In this document: positions 23,060-33,561 of the stretch, piece after piece
Numbering within the stretch: the first letter of the stretch is position 1
Layout: each line of letters begins with the position of its first letter
Origin: Puccinellia tenuiflora
Taxonomy: Eukaryota; Streptophyta; Magnoliopsida; Poales; Poaceae
NCBI GenBank assembly: GCA_012064385.1
Contig: QRDG01002512.1
Span: forward strand, 278,484 to 342,483
Direction of reading: 5' to 3'
Length of the DNA: 64,000 nucleotides
Notes under the pieces: model-generated
Database searches by the model: none
Seen by the model: only the letters and a program-made list of their open reading frames with translations
What the model was told of the DNA's origin: nothing
Translations under genes and position numbers: made by a program

Positions 23060-24310
23060 ATCCGGGTGCTCCATCAGCCTGTTGGCTTACCGTGTATTTT
23101 TATTCAGCCTGGTAGCTTACTGTGTACTTTTATTCAGCCTGGTGGCTTACTGTGTATTTTTATTCAGCCTGGTAGCTTACTGTGTACTTTTATTCAGCCT
23201 GGTGGCTTACTGTGTATTTGCACTTTTCGAGTACTTGCTCAGCCTGACGGCTTACTCGTGTGACTCGAATGCGTTCGAGTGTATGCTCAGCCCGACGGCT
23301 TACTCGTGTGACTCGAATGGGTTCGAGTGTATGCTCAGCCCGACGGCTTACTCGTGTGACTCGAATGGGTTCGAGTGTATGCTCAGCCCGACGGCTTACT
23401 CGTGTGACTCGAATGGGTTCGAGTGTTCATTCAGCCTGACGGCCTACTTGGTGGACTCGACAGACATATCGAGTATTTGCTCAGCCGAACGGCCTACTGT
23501 GTTGCTGGTCCTGTATGGCGCAGCCCCCGAGTGTTCGAGTGCGGCCTAGGATTTTCGAGTGGAACCTGTATGGCGCAGCCCCCGAGTGCGTCGGGTGACG
23601 GCCTAGGTTTTAACTTAGACCTGTATGGCGCGAGCCCCCGAGTGGTTCGAGTAGCGGCCTAGGATTTTCGAGTTATGCCTGTGTGGCGCAGCCCCCAAGT
23701 GATTCGAGTGGCGGCCTAGGCTGGACTTAGACCTGTATGGCGCGAGCCCCCGAGTGGTTCGAGTGGCGGCCTAGGATTTTCGAGTTATGCCTGTGTGGCG
23801 CAGCCCCCGAGTGATTTGAGTGGCGGCCTAGGCTGGACTTAGACCTGTATGGCGTGAGCCCCCGAGTGGTTCGAGTGGCGGCCTAGGATTTTCGAGTTAT
23901 GCCTGTGTGGCGCAGCCCCCGAGTGATTCGAGTGGTGGCCTAGGCTGGACTTAGACCTGTATGGCGCGAGCCCCCGAGTGGTTCGAGTGGCGGCCTAGGC
24001 GAATTTGTTTGTGGCTTGTGCGGTGCAACACCCGGGAGAGCATCGGATGCGGCCAAGGCGAGTATGCTGTGGCCTGTGTGGCGCAGCACCCGGGAGAGCA
24101 TCGGATGCAGCCAAGGCAATTTTGTTGTCGCGGCGGAAGTAGTCGACGCGGCGGACCGGAGTCGACGCGGCGGACCGGAGTCAACGCGGCGGAAGTAGTC
24201 AAGGCGGCGGACCGGAGTCGACGCGGCGGACCGGAGTCGACGCGGCGGAAGTAGTCGACGCGGCGGAAGTAGTCGACGCGGCGGACCGGAGTCAACGCGG
24301 CGGAAGTGAT
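23060..24310. repeat. Four kinds of tandem repeat inside the small LTR element
   Basis: About 23066-23220 holds a 30-bp unit (TTATTCAGCCTGGTRGCTTA). About 23235-23430 holds a 48-bp unit (GACGGCTTACTCGTGTGACT). About 23510-24000 holds a roughly 110-bp unit centred on GCGCAGCCCCCGAGT and GGCGGCCTAGG. About 24125-24305 holds short GTCGACGCGGCGGACCGGA units. The long open frame at 22776-23549 is a product of the first two arrays. Confidence 0.8.
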
Positions 24311-25591
24311 GAAGGTGAAGCGCCGGCCTCCGAGTGTCGGAGACGGAGCCGATGGAGGCGAAGTCGATGAAGGCGAGGCCGCCAGCCCCCAAATATTGGA
24401 GGCGGAGTCGACGAAGGCGGAGTCGTCGAAGGTGGGGCCGCCAGCCCCCGAGTGTTGGAGGCGGAGTCGACGAAGGCGGAGTCGCCAGCCCCCGAGTCTA
24501 TCTCGTCGAATCGGCGGGTGATGCTTCTGCCATAGCTAAAAGGAAAAATCCTTGTACATTGTGCGGTGCAGCCCCGACACGACCAAAGCAGATTATATAT
24601 GTACGGCTAAGTAGCCTTATTGATTAAAGAAATTAATTATGACAACAACTTAGCTTTAATGAAGCGTAGACTGCAGTACGATGATTAAGCCGGAACGGCA
24701 TGTCGTTGACGCCGCGATGGCGAGGACGTCGTCCGCAGCGGGTCGATGTCGGTCGCAGTTGTTCGTGATGCGGACGGCAAGGCGTGGACGATGTCAACTG
24801 CGGCAGAGTTGGTGTAGTCGTAGATGATGCAGCGCTCGGAGTCGACGCCGAGGCCGTCGAGCCGTGGACATCGTGGCCGTCGAGTCGTGGACGACGTGAA
24901 GTGAGTCTGTGGTGTGCATGATGCCGACGTCGAGGTCGGGCACCAAAGCGCTGGAGGCCTTGACGATGCCGATGCTCGGCTGGTCCTTCACCGCGGCCAG
25001 CATCTTGTGGATTGACACGGCCGACCTGATTCGATTAAAGCTAGCAAAAATTTCTTCTTTGGTTGCCTTCATCTATCCACGTAAAGGCCAAACAGCTAGC
25101 TAGCCTCCTTGATCGATCGATTGATCAGCTAGCAGCAACACGGGTATGCACCCATATCGAGTTGATTGGATCACGTATTGAGTTGTTTGGATCGCGCCAA
25201 CGACTGCGTGCCGCCGCCGCGTTGAAGAGCATGTAGTAGCTAGCTGGTAGATTGGATCTTGCGAGTATCCACACGGAACTCCGCCGTTTGGATCGCGCAA
25301 GCATCTGCGCGGAACGCCACCGCCAGATTGGATTGCTTGTGGCTTGGTGAAGAATTCGAGCCGACCATCGACTGACCGATCAGCTGCATGCGCGGGCGAG
25401 GTTGTTGTCGAGCCCCGGACGCGGACGCGGACGTGGTGTGGCGGCGGAGTCGCCGCCGTTGAACGTTGATGAAGATTGTTGATGATGACGTACGTGTCGA
25501 AGTAGATGCGATCTGGTCGCTGTTGTCGATGGAGATTGGAGCCGCCGAAACGTTGAATCCAGCGCGCGTTCTTCCCACAGACGGCGCCAAT

Positions 25592-26025
25592 TGTCGAGGT
25601 TAGGGCTCGGCAATTCCCTGGGTCGAGTACCCCGGGTTGATTGAGGGGGAGAGAGGTGCGCGCTGGTAGTTCCGTCGGCTGACAAGCAAGGATTTACCCA
25701 GGTTCGGCCCCTCGTGGTGAGGTAAAGACCTACATCCTGCTTGTCTGATCTGTATAGATGATGTGAAGTTACATGGTGGCCGCAAGGGCAATGGTGTGAG
25801 ACGTGGTTTCGCTAGGGCTATGCCTATCTGTCTGTTCCCGTGAGGAGTTGCCTATGAGGTGCCCCTGCCTGGCTTTATAAAGGGAGCCAGGTAGGGTTTA
25901 CATGTTTTCTTGTATTGTACTCCAAGTCGTGCTTCATGGGCTTCTTTGGGTCTGCCAGGTGGGCCGTAGATTGGATCGCACCAGGTATACCAATGATAGG
26001 GGACCCGAAGGGTATATCCCCGTCA
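25592..26025 (-). repeat. Right LTR (5' LTR by transcription) of the small LTR element
   Basis: 434 bp. The minus-strand primer-binding site begins two to three bases beyond its end (25590 leftwards, TGGCGCCGT), and can pair with the 3' end of plant tRNA-Asp (from memory of tRNA-Asp, so inferred). Confidence 0.9.
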
Positions 26026-29000
26026 ACGGACCACATCGAATGTTGGTTCCCCATGGTTCTATGTACCAAACTAACACAACCAAGCAAAAAAGTTCATGCG
26101 TCTACCCCCTCTCGGCGCCGGTCAAAGGGGTAGATCGACAAGTTGGACTTTCTTCCAGCGGGTGTAGGGTTTCGCCGTAGCTGGGGTCCGGAGCGTCGGA
26201 ATTCCACCAAAGCTTGCATTGGTCCCTAATATATGTATAAGAGTGTGTTGGTAGGTTGCGGGAACCAAGATACAACTCCGAGGTGCGACCCGCTTCACCA
26301 ACCCCGCTTACTCCATAGTAAGTTCCGAGACTTAGAGGTGAAAACCCCCGTTTCGGGTGCCGGGCATGGAATCATGCGACGGACCACATGGAATGTTTGT
26401 CCCCAATGGTTCTATGTACCAAACTAACACAACCAAGCAAAAAAGTTCATACGTCTACCCCCTCTCGGCGCCGGTCAAAGGGGTAGATCGACAGGTTGGA
26501 CTTTTTTCCAACGGGTGTAGGGATTCGCCGTAGCTGGGGTCCGGAGCGTCGGAATCCCACCAAAGCTTACATTGGTCCCTAATACATGTAAAAGAGTGTG
26601 TTGGTAGGTTGCGGGAACCAAGATACAGCTCCGAGGTGCGACCCGCTTCACCGACCCCGCTTACTCCGTAGTAAGTTCCGACACTTAGAGGTGAAAATCC
26701 CCGTTTCGGGTGCCGGGCATGGAATCATGCGATGGACCACACGGAATGTTGGTCCCCCTTGGTTCGATGTACCAAACTAACACAACCAAGGAAAAAAGTT
26801 CATGCGTCTACCCCCTCTTGGCGCCGTTCAAAGGGGTAGATCGACATGTTGGACTTTTTTCCAGCGGGTGTAGGGTTTCGCCGTAGCGGGGGTCCGGAGC
26901 GTCGGAATCCCACCAAAGCTTGCATTGGTCCCTAATATATGTATAAGAGTGTGTTGGTAGGTTGAGGGAACCAAGATACACCTCCGAGGTGCGACCCGCT
27001 TCACCAACCCCGCTTACTCCATAGTAAGTTCCGACACTCAGAGGTGAAAAACTCCCGTTTCGGGTGTCGGGCAGGGAATCATGCGACGGACCACATCGAA
27101 TGTTGGTTCCCCATGGTTATATGTACCAAACTAACACAACCAAGCAAAAAAGTTCATGCGTCTACCCCCTCTCGGCGCCGGTCAAAGGGGTAGATCGACA
27201 AGTTGGACTTTCTTCCAGCGGGTGTAGGGTTTCGCCGTAGCTGGGTCCGGAGCGTCAGAATCCCACCAAAGCTTGCATTGGTCCCTAATATATGTATAAG
27301 AGTGTGTTGGTAGGTTTCGGGAACCAAGATACAGCTCCGAGGTGCGACCCGCTTCACCAACCCCGCTTACTCCATAGTAAGTTCCGAGACTTAGAGGTGA
27401 AAACCCCCGTTTCGGGTGCCGGGCATGGAATCATGCGACGGACCACATGGAATGTTGGTCCCCAATGGTTCTATGTACCAAACTAACACAACCAAGCAAA
27501 AAAGTTCATGCGTCTACCCCCTCTCGGCGCCGGTCAAAGGGGTAGATCGACAGGTTGGACTTTTTTCCAACGGGTGTAGGGATTCGCCGTAGCTGGGGTC
27601 CGGAGCGTCGGAATCCCACCAAAGCTTGCATTGGTCCCTAATATATGTATAAGAGTGTGTTGGTAGGTTGCGGGAACCAAGATACAGCTCCGAGGTGCGA
27701 CCCGCTTCACCAACCCCGCTTACTCCGTAGTAAGTTCCGACACTTAGAGGTGAAAACCCCCGTTTCGGGTGCCGGGCATGGAATCATGCGACGGACCACA
27801 TGGAATGTTGGTCCCCAATGGTTCTATGTACCAAACTAACACAACCAAGAAAAAAAGTTCATGCGTCTACCCCCTCTCGGCGCCGGTCAAAGGGGTAGAT
27901 CGACAGGTTGGACTTTTTTCCAGCGGGTGTAGGGTTTCGCCGTAGCTGGGGTCCGTAGCGTAGGAATCACACCAAAGCTTGCATTGGTCCCTAATACATG
28001 TATAAGAGTGTGTTGGTAGGTTGCGGGAACCAAGATACTGCTCCGAGGTGCGACCCGCTTCACCGACCCCGCTTACTCCGTAGTAAGTTCCGAAATTAGA
28101 GGTGAAAACCCCCGTTTCGGGTGCCGGGCATGGAATCATGCGACGGACCACATGGAATGTGGGTTTCCCTATGGTTCTATGTACCAAACTAACACAACCA
28201 AGCAAAAAAGTTCATGCGTCTACCCCCTCTCGGCGCCGGTCAAAGGGGTAGATCGACAAGTTGGACTTTCTTCCAGCGGGTGTAGGGTTTCGCCGTAGCT
28301 GGGGTCCGGAGCGTCGGAATCCCACCAAAGCTTGCATTGGTCCCTAATATATGTATAAGAGTGTGTTGGTAGGTTTCGGGAACCAAGATACAGCTCCGAG
28401 GTGCGACCCGCTTCACCAACCCCGCTTACTCCATAGTAAGTTCCGAGACTTAGAGGTGAAAACCCCCGTTTCGGGTGCCGGGCATGGAATCATGCGACGG
28501 ACCACATGGAATGTTGGTCCCCAATGGTTCTATGTACCAAACTAACACAACCAAGCAAAAATGTTCAAGCGTCTACCCCCTCTCGGCGCCGGTCAAAGGG
28601 GTAGATCGACAGGTTGGACTTTTTTCCAACGGGTGTAGGGAGTCGCCGTAGCTGGGGTCCGGAGCGTCGGAATCCCACCAAAGCTTGCATTGGTCCCTAA
28701 TATATGTATAAGAGTGTGTTGGTAGGTTGCGGGAACCAAGATACAGCTCCGAGGTGCGACCCGCTTCACCAACCCCGCTTACTCCGTAGTAAGTTCCGAC
28801 ACTTAGAGGTGAAAACCCCCGTTTCGGGTGCCGGGCATGGAATCATGCGACGGACCACATGGAATGTTGGTCCCCAATGGTTCTATGTACCAAACTAACA
28901 CAACCAAGCAAAAAAGTTCATGCGTCTACCCCCTCTCGGCGCCGGTCAAAGGGGTAGATCGACAGGTTGGACTTTTTTCCAGCGGGTGTAGGGTTTCGCC

Positions 29001-31943
29001 GTAGCTGGGGTCCGTAGCGTAGGAATCCCACCAAAGCTTGCATTGGTCCCTAATACATGTATAAGAGTGTGTTGGTAGGTTGCGGGAACCAAGATACTGC
29101 TCCGAGGTGCGACCCGCTTCACCGACCCCGCTTACTCCGTAGTAAGTTCCGACACTTAGAGGTGAAAACCCCCGTTTCGGGTGCCGGGCATGGAATCATG
29201 CGACGGACCACATGGAATGTCGGTTACCCTTGGTTCTATGTACCAAACTAACACAACCAAGCAAAAAAGTTCATGCGCCTACCCCCTCTTGGCGCCGGTC
29301 AAAGGGGTAGATCGACAAGTTGGACTTTTTTCCAGCGGGTGTAGGGTTTCGCCGTAGCGGGGGTCCGGAGCGTCGGAATCCCACCAAAGCTTGCATTGGT
29401 CCCTAATATATGTATAAGAGTGTGTTGGTATTTTGCGGGAACCAAGATACAGCTCCGAGGTGCGACCCGCTTCACCAACCCCGCTTACTCCGTAGTAAGT
29501 TCCGACACTTAGAGGTGAAAACCCCCGTTTCGGTTGCCGGGCATGGAATCATGCGACGGACCACATGGAATGTTAGTTCCCCTTGGTTCTATGTACCAAA
29601 CTAACACAACCAAGCAAAAAAGTTCATGCGTCTACCCCCTCTCGGCGCCGGTCAAAGGGGTAGATCGACAGGTTGTACTTTTTTCCAGCTGGTGTTGGGT
29701 TTCGCCGTAGCTAGGGTCCGGAGCATCGGAATCCCACCAAAGCTTGCATTGGTCCCTAATATATGTATAAGAGTGTGTTGGTAGGTTGCGGGATCCGAGA
29801 TACAGCTCCAAGGTGCGACCTGCTTCACCAACCCCGCTTACTCCGTAGTAAGTTTCGACACTTAGAGGTGAAAACCCCCGTTTCGGGTGCCGGGCATGGA
29901 ATCATGCGACGGACCACATGGAATGTTGGCCCCCCTTGGTTCTATGTACCAAACTAACACAACCAAGCAAAAAAGTTCATGCGTCTACCCCCTCTCGGCG
30001 CCGGTCAAAGGGGTAGATCGACAGGTTGTACTTTTTTTCAGCTGGTGTAGGGTTTCGCCGTAGCTAGGGTCCGGAGCATAGGAATCCCACCAAATCTTGC
30101 ATTGGTCCCTAATATATGTATAAGACTGTGTTGGTAGGTTGCGGGAACCAAGATACAGCTCCGAGGTGCGACCCGCTTCACCAACCCCGCTTACTCCGTA
30201 GTAAGTTCCGACACTTAGAGGTGAAAACCCCCGTTTCAGGTGCCGGGCATGGAATCATGCGACGGACCACATGGAATGTTGGTCCCCCTTGGTTCTATGT
30301 ACCAAACTAACACAACCAAGCAAAAAAGTTCATGCGTCTATCCCCTCTCGGCGCCGGTCAAAGGGGTAGATCGACAGGTTGGACTTTTTTCCAGCGGGTG
30401 TAGGGTTTCGCCGTAGCGGGGGTCCGGAGCGTCGGAATCCCACCAAAGCTTGCATTGGTCCCTAATATATGTATAAGAGTGTGTTGGTAGGTTGCGGGAT
30501 CCGAGATACAGCTCCAAGGTGCGACCTGCTTCACCAACCCCGCTTACTCCGTAGTAAGTTTCGACACTTAGAGGTGAAAACCCCCGTTTCGGGTGCCGGG
30601 CATGGAATCATGCGACGGACCACATGGAATGTTGGTTCCCCTTGGTTCTATGTACCAAACTAACACAACCAAGCAAAAAAGTTCATGCGTCTACCCCCTC
30701 TCGGCGCCGGTCAAAGGGGTAGATCGACAGGTTGGACTTTTTTCCAGCGGGTGTAGGGTTTCGCCGTAGCGGGGGTCCGGAGCGTCGGAATCCTACCAAA
30801 GCTTGCATTGGTCCCTAATATATGTATAAGAGTGTGTTGGTAGGTTGCGGGAACCAAGATACAGCTCCGAGGTGCGACCCGCTTCACCAACCCCGCTTAC
30901 TCCGTAGTAAGTTCCGACACTTAGAGGTGAAAATCCCCGTTTCGGGTGCCGGGCATGGAATCATGCGACGGACCACATGGAATGTTGGTCCCCCTTGGTT
31001 CTATGTACCAAACTAACACAACCAAGCAAAAAAGTTCATGCGTCTACACCCTCTCGGCGCCGGTCAAAGGGGTAGATCGACAGGTTGGACTTTTTTCCAG
31101 CGGGTGTAGGGTTTTGCCGTAGCGGGGGTCCGGAGCGTCGGAATCCCACCAAAGCTTGAATTGGTCCCTAATATATGTATAAGAGTGTGTTGGTAGGTTG
31201 CGGGAACCAAGATACAGCTCTGAGGTGCGACCCGCTTCACCAACCCCGCTTACTCCGTAGTAAGTTCCGACACTTAGAGGTGAAAACCCCCGTTTCGGGT
31301 GCCGGGCATGGAATCATGTGACGGACCACATGGAATGTTGGTTCCCCTTGGTTCTATGTACCAAACTAACACAACCAAGCAAAAAAGTTCATGCGTCTAC
31401 CCCCTCTCGGCGCCGGTCAAAGGGGTAGATCGACAGGTTGGAGTTTTTTCCAGCGGGTGTAGGGTTTCGCCGTAGCGGGGGTCCGGAGCGTCGGAATCCC
31501 ACCAAAGCTTGCATTGGTCCCTAATATATGTATAAGAGTGTGTTGGTAGGTTGCGGGAACCGAGATACAGCTCCGAGGTGCGACCCACTTCACCAACCCC
31601 GCTTACTCCGTAGTAAGTTCCGACACTTAGAGGTGAAAACCCCCGTTTCGGGTGCCGGGCATGGAATCATGCGACGGACCACATGGAACGTTGGTTCCCC
31701 TTGGTTCTATGTACCAAACTAACACAACCAAGCAAAAAAGTTCATGCATCTACCCCCTCTCGGCGCCGGTCAAAGGGGTAGATCGACAGGTTGGACTTTT
31801 TTCCAGCGGGTGTAGGGTTTCGCCGTAGCGGGGGTCCAGAGCGTCGGAATCCCACCAAAGCTTGCATTGGTCCCTAATATATGTATAAGAGTGTGTTGGT
31901 AGGTTGCGGGAACCAAGATACAGCTCCGAGGTGCGACCCGCTT
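26026..31943 (+). repeat. 353-bp tandem satellite array, main block (about 17 monomers)
   Basis: The landmark GTATAAGAGTGTGTTGGTAG recurs at 26233, 27292, 27645, 27998, 28351 and so on to 31528 with an exact 353-bp period. A conserved core is CTCCGAGGTGCGACCCGCTT, and another is TCTACCCCCTCTCGGCGCCG. Variants recur at multiples of the monomer: GTAGGTTTCGGGAACC at 27309 and 28368 (1059 bp, three monomers) and GGGATCCGAGATACAG at 29790 and 30496 (706 bp, two). The same 64-codon ORF appears in most monomers but is only a property of the repeat. The block is bounded by the two retrotransposon target sites. Confidence 0.95.
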
Positions 31944-32399
31944 TGACGTGGGGTTACCACGCCAAATCCCTCGGATGACATCCTCGGGTTGAGAGAATAG
32001 GTGAGGAAGATGGTGGTACTGGTGGATTCGTCGGCTGACAAGAGAGATTTACCCAGGTTCAGGACCCCGAAGGTAAAAGCCCTACGTCCTGCTTGTCTGG
32101 TATTGATGATGATGAGGTTACAGATGGGTTACAATGGCGAGATTGTGAGATTCGATCTCGCTAGGGTTTCTAGCGGTGAGTATGAACGTGTCCTAGGTCG
32201 GAGGACCTCCAGGTCCTTAAATAGTGGGACTGGGTCTCGGGTCCTATACCGACTAGGTTTACATCTGGGCCTTACCGACCTAATATTTCTAGCCTTTCCT
32301 TCGGGGCCTCTTTCCTGGGCCTGATGATAGATGGGCCTTTTATTCTCTTCCGCACCAGGGTAGTCCATGGTGGCACACCCGAAAGGTGTACCCACGTCA
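31944..32399 (-). repeat. Left LTR (3' LTR by transcription) of the Gypsy element
   Basis: 456 bp with TG...CA ends. Just inside it the minus strand reads CCTCAGGGGCTAC, a likely polypurine tract. Confidence 0.92.
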
Positions 32400-33561
32400 G
32401 TAGCCCCTGAGGACCTAGTAGACTTGGCGAGTCTGGTAGGGACTCCTCCGCACTGTATCGTCCTGGTGCGTGTCATTCCTTTAGTGATTTATTCGTGCCC
32501 GTGTTTCAGAGCGCTTAGTGGTGGATATCGCATAATAAGCCTGGTGCTCTCGACGGATCGGGACCAGTTAGGTGCTCTTGGGCACAAACATTATTAGCGT
32601 ACACCAAACTCGAGTCCCCAGGCTCGAGGTTGGAGGCTAGTCCCTTCGACTCCAGCCGCTCGGGATCTTACGGAGTCGAATTCGGCCTGAAAGGGTACCC
32701 AACGCGTCCGTCGGGATTTTTCTTCACACCTGCTGGTGCGGCATATCTGTCAAGCTACCACGGCTGCTGCCAGTGGGCCGGGCCCTAGACGACGGATCGG
32801 TGGGTCTTACCTTTGCACTTCAGAGTGCAGCATCCGAGGGTCAGCTGTATTTGATTCATCTCAGGTATTTTGCTCGGGTTGGACCAAAGTCGATAACCTA
32901 TCGAGTGTCACATAGTCGTGCTCCCATCGAATGCGCGGTGGCGCTCCTGAGGGGAGTGTTTCCAAAATAATGCTTAATCATTTATAACTGGTGATAATCT
33001 CAACCCGTTTATTCTGCCGTAAATCTTGGGATTTGTTTCGCTCCCGATGGGAGTGAACGGATGCAAATCTGTTCAGTCTGTCAGGAGGCAGTCGACATTT
33101 TGTCAACTGGGAGCCGGTATTTTGTCGACCAAGAGTCGATACTTTGTCGAGTAATACCATGCCGAAGGCAGTCTGTATCTTCTGCGTCATGAATGACGTC
33201 ACGCGCGTGCGCTGCGCTACCAAGGCGCTCTACCGTTTGGCCTGCTAGAAGTGACAGTACGAAACATCGCGTCGGTTTGACTGGTGGGCGCGAAATTTAC
33301 GCCACGCCATGCTGATGGCCTCCTCGTTTCTCGTGCGTAGTGGGCGACGCGGCCGGCGACGGTTGCCCTCCGCACGCTCCACGTGTGTGGCTGGATGTGC
33401 TCCGTTGTACTCGGTGAATATTGGACGGCGCAGATCGTGCAGTCCGATGAATAAATAAGGGCGCCCCGGCTGTGAAAAAGGTACAATCCCCATTCTCACC
33501 GCCGGAGTTCTCCTTCTCCTCTTGCGCCCTGCTTCTCTGCTTGTAGCCACCAGTACTGCGT
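32400..33561 (+). other. Gypsy interior between the left LTR and the antisense ORF
   Basis: No coding match is recognised. A TATA-like GATGAATAAATAAGGGCGCC at 33446-33465, about 100 bp before the ATG at 33562, could be the promoter of the plus-strand ORF. Confidence 0.45.

Larger units (their letters stand above)
22015..26025 (-). mobile_element. 4.0-kb non-autonomous LTR retrotransposon (LARD/Tat-derived type)
   Basis: LTRs of 434 bp each (22015-22448 and 25592-26025) start TGTCGAGG and end CCCCGTCA, with target duplication ACGGA (22010-22014 and 26026-26030). By eye I find two differences between the LTRs (GCCCATG/GCCTATG and GGGCCTG/GGGTCTG). Next to the right LTR the minus strand reads ATTGGCGCCGTCTGTGGG, a primer-binding site like that of the Gypsy element at 45 kb. 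Next to the left LTR the minus strand has CTCGGGGGCTAC, a polypurine-type tract. Transcription is therefore on the minus strand. The 3.1-kb interior has no gag or pol, only tandem repeats, so it needs proteins from another element. Confidence 0.9.

Noticed and set aside
22776..23549. 257-codon ORF with LVAYCVLLFS repeats, like a membrane protein
   Set aside because: It is a translation of the 30- and 48-bp tandem arrays inside an LTR element; the frame is open because the units are multiples of three.
27292..31722. A series of near-identical 64-codon ORFs (MYKSVLVGCGNQD...) that could look like a small gene family
   Set aside because: They recur at exactly 353 bp because each satellite monomer contains the same open frame; there is no promoter, intron or domain, and some monomers break the frame.
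26026..31943. Regularly spaced repeats resembling a CRISPR array
   Set aside because: The whole 353-bp unit is conserved with no repeat/spacer division, no cas genes, and the genome is a plant.
33180..33235. CGCTACCAAGGCGCTCTACC stretch that faintly resembles a tRNA
   Set aside because: No complete cloverleaf could be drawn; anticodon and acceptor stems do not pair.
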